Shown here piece by piece: positions 4,553 to 5,835 of a stretch of DNA of 5,835 bases. The first letter of the stretch is position 1. Each line of letters opens with the position of its first letter. Origin of the DNA: Bacteroidales bacterium (lineage in GTDB: Bacteria > Bacteroidota > Bacteroidia > Bacteroidales > Dysgonomonadaceae); the NCBI GenBank assembly GCA_012518155.1, contig JAAYTC010000028.1, positions 1-5,835 of the forward strand, read 5' to 3'. The notes below the pieces were generated by a model. That model searched no databases. It was not told the DNA's origin and was given only the letters and a program-made list of their open reading frames with translations. Position numbers and translations under genes: made by a program.

Positions 4553-5835
4553 ATGAGAAGTACCTCTTTGCGCACTGTTCAATCTTACCTGAAGAGCGGC
4601 GTGTTGGTCATTTTCGCCCTTTTCATAGCGGATGCCTCGGCTCAGATTAGTTACGGCGGCCGGCCCCTTCCACTATCAGCGGGAATAGGCGCACGGTCGG
4701 TCGGCCCCTCTCTCGATTTTTTCGTGGAGATGCCTTCGTTTGACGAACAGGCGGCGGTGAGGAGAGCTCGCCAAGGTAACAGCCAACTAAAAAGTTTAGA
4801 GTTTGCTCACAAGTTCGATGTACACCTACGACCGGACAATTCGGGAATTGTTTTCACGGCTGCTGGAATGAATGTGTGGCGTGTGGGAATTCGCTCACGG
4901 GGTGCCTACTCGTTAAATATCCTCTTCTCGAAATTTCGTTTACCGGAAGGGGCTAAACTGTTTGTCTATAACTCCGATCAAACAGAAATCTTGGGGTCTT
5001 ACACGCGTGAAAACAACACCGATTTAAATCTATTGCCGATACAACCCATCGGTGGGGAAGAACTGATCGTAGAGTATCAAGTACCGCTGGCCGCGTCCGA
5101 TAAAGGAGAGATAGAGATCGGCGATGTGAATCATGACTTCCTTGGGATCTTCCGTGCATCAGAACCAAGGGATCCGGAAAATGATTGCCATCCAAACTTG
5201 ATCTGTTACCCGGAAAACATTGAACCGGGAAGTGGCGTGGTAGCGTTGATAATCAACGGCACGCTGTATTGCACCGGTGCACTGGTAAATAGCACAAGTA
5301 CGGCAGAAGACAAAATCCCCTACTTGCTCACCGCTACTCATTGCCTGAACATGAACAATCAAAACAATTTTATTCTGAATCGGCGATACGACGTGATCGC
5401 CGGAAGCATTGTTGCATTCTTCAATTACCAGTCGCCTGTTTGCAATACCCATATCAGGGGACCACTGCAAATGACGATGGCCTCAGCCGATTCAGTGTTA
5501 ATCAGTGAACGATACGACATCTCTCTTTTAAAGTTAAAACAGATGCCTCCCGTTGAATACCAACCTTTTCTCTTGGGATGGAATGCATCGGCTACAGCCG
5601 GATCAAACCATTCCGGGCCCTTTCACGGGCTTCATCATCCTAACGGGGGAATCAAAAAAGTGGCCATCGAAGAGGATGGTTTAGCGATAGGTTCTTTCAA
5701 TGCTTCCGACTATGATGTGGAGACAGAGCCCAATGCCTTTTGGGTTGTAAGAAATTGGGAAGTTGCTAATACTGAGAGGGGATCATCAGGTTCGCCCCTT
5801 GTCGATCAAGAAAAAAGAATAGTGGGAACACTCAC
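4553..5835 (+). CDS. Secreted lysyl endopeptidase-like (S1-fold) serine protease, 3'-truncated
   Basis: The frame is open from ATG 4553 to the right edge: 427 residues, no stop. A signal peptide covers residues 1-30 (hydrophobic GVLVIFALFIA, then ASA before Gln31). Residues 31 to about 205 look like a propeptide of the type found in Bacteroidota Lys-C-like proteases (NVWRVGIRSRGAYSLNILFSKF, LPEGAKLFVYNS, IQPIGGEELIVEYQ). The protease domain follows, with the triad H263 (LLTATHC), D322 (YDISLLKL) and S412 (RGSSGSPL). Cysteines 212, 218, 240, 264 and 297 match in order and near-spacing Cys6, 12, 36, 58 and 80 of Achromobacter lysyl endopeptidase. FHGLHHPNGGIKKVAI matches its IHHPN..KRIS block. 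It is therefore probably an active exported endopeptidase. The residue that sets Lys specificity and any C-terminal T9SS sorting domain lie beyond the edge. It is divergent from the TIGR02757 gene. Confidence 0.9.
   Translation, partial: MRSTSLRTVQSYLKSGVLVIFALFIADASAQISYGGRPLPLSAGIGARSVGPSLDFFVEMPSFDEQAAVRRARQGNSQLKSLEFAHKFDVHLRPDNSGIVFTAAGMNVWRVGIRSRGAYSLNILFSKFRLPEGAKLFVYNSDQTEILGSYTRENNTDLNLLPIQPIGGEELIVEYQVPLAASDKGEIEIGDVNHDFLGIFRASEPRDPENDCHPNLICYPENIEPGSGVVALIINGTLYCTGALVNSTSTAEDKIPYLLTATHCLNMNNQNNFILNRRYDVIAGSIVAFFNYQSPVCNTHIRGPLQMTMASADSVLISERYDISLLKLKQMPPVEYQPFLLGWNASATAGSNHSGPFHGLHHPNGGIKKVAIEEDGLAIGSFNASDYDVETEPNAFWVVRNWEVANTERGSSGSPLVDQEKRIVGTL

Noticed and set aside
4953..5470. 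Two minus-strand ORFs opposite the protease gene
   Set aside because: They are antisense to a well-supported protease coding sequence, have no recognisable protein features and no promoter or start context of their own.
1..5835. Search for a new defence, mobile or RNA-based system
   Set aside because: No transposase, integrase, reverse transcriptase, nuclease-toxin pair, direct-repeat array, target-site duplication, tRNA or attachment site was seen. Every long open frame is explained by conventional chromosomal genes.

Overview
The window looks like ordinary chromosomal DNA from a member of the Bacteroidota, probably Bacteroidales. Four things point that way. The start codons lack Shine-Dalgarno sequences. 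Several upstream regions carry the Bacteroidota-type -7 element TAnnTTTG, and one also has a TTTG -33 box at 19 bp. The gene set is typical: a DUF4412-like secreted protein, a TIGR02757/DUF2400 protein, and a Lys-C-like secreted protease with a long propeptide. Signal peptides end in A-x-A followed by Gln. The genus cannot be fixed from this sequence.

Layout, left to right. (1) Positions 2-106 (+) hold the last 34 codons of a gene ending in a LysM domain, probably a cell-wall enzyme. (2) Positions 161-991 (-) encode a secreted DUF4412-like protein, convergent with the LysM gene. (3) A 336-bp divergent intergenic region (992-1327) carries candidate promoters facing both ways. (4) Positions 1328-2438 (+) are prfB, peptide chain release factor 2, interrupted by the classic autoregulatory +1 frameshift at an in-frame TGA (1391-1393). 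A simple ORF call therefore misses its first 52 residues. (5) Positions 2466-3617 (+) encode an AI-2E family membrane protein 27 bp downstream, probably in the same transcript. (6) Positions 3625-4386 (-) encode a TIGR02757/DUF2400 protein, tail-to-tail with the transporter across a 7-bp gap. Its promoter lies so close to the start codon that the mRNA should be leaderless or nearly so. (7) A 166-bp divergent region (4387-4552) follows. (8) From 4553 to the right edge (+) runs a secreted S1-fold serine protease of the lysyl endopeptidase type, truncated by the window edge after 427 residues but with His, Asp and Ser all visible.

The genes do not form one pathway. prfB is housekeeping translation, the transporter is a probable operon passenger, and the LysM protein, DUF4412-like protein and protease are envelope or secreted functions. 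I see no mobile element, CRISPR array, tRNA, rRNA, defence cassette or other new multi-gene system. The points most worth a second look are the near-leaderless promoter of the TIGR02757 gene, a possible DNA-glycosylase-like motif in that protein, and the SD-like frameshift stimulator in a lineage that rarely uses SD pairing.
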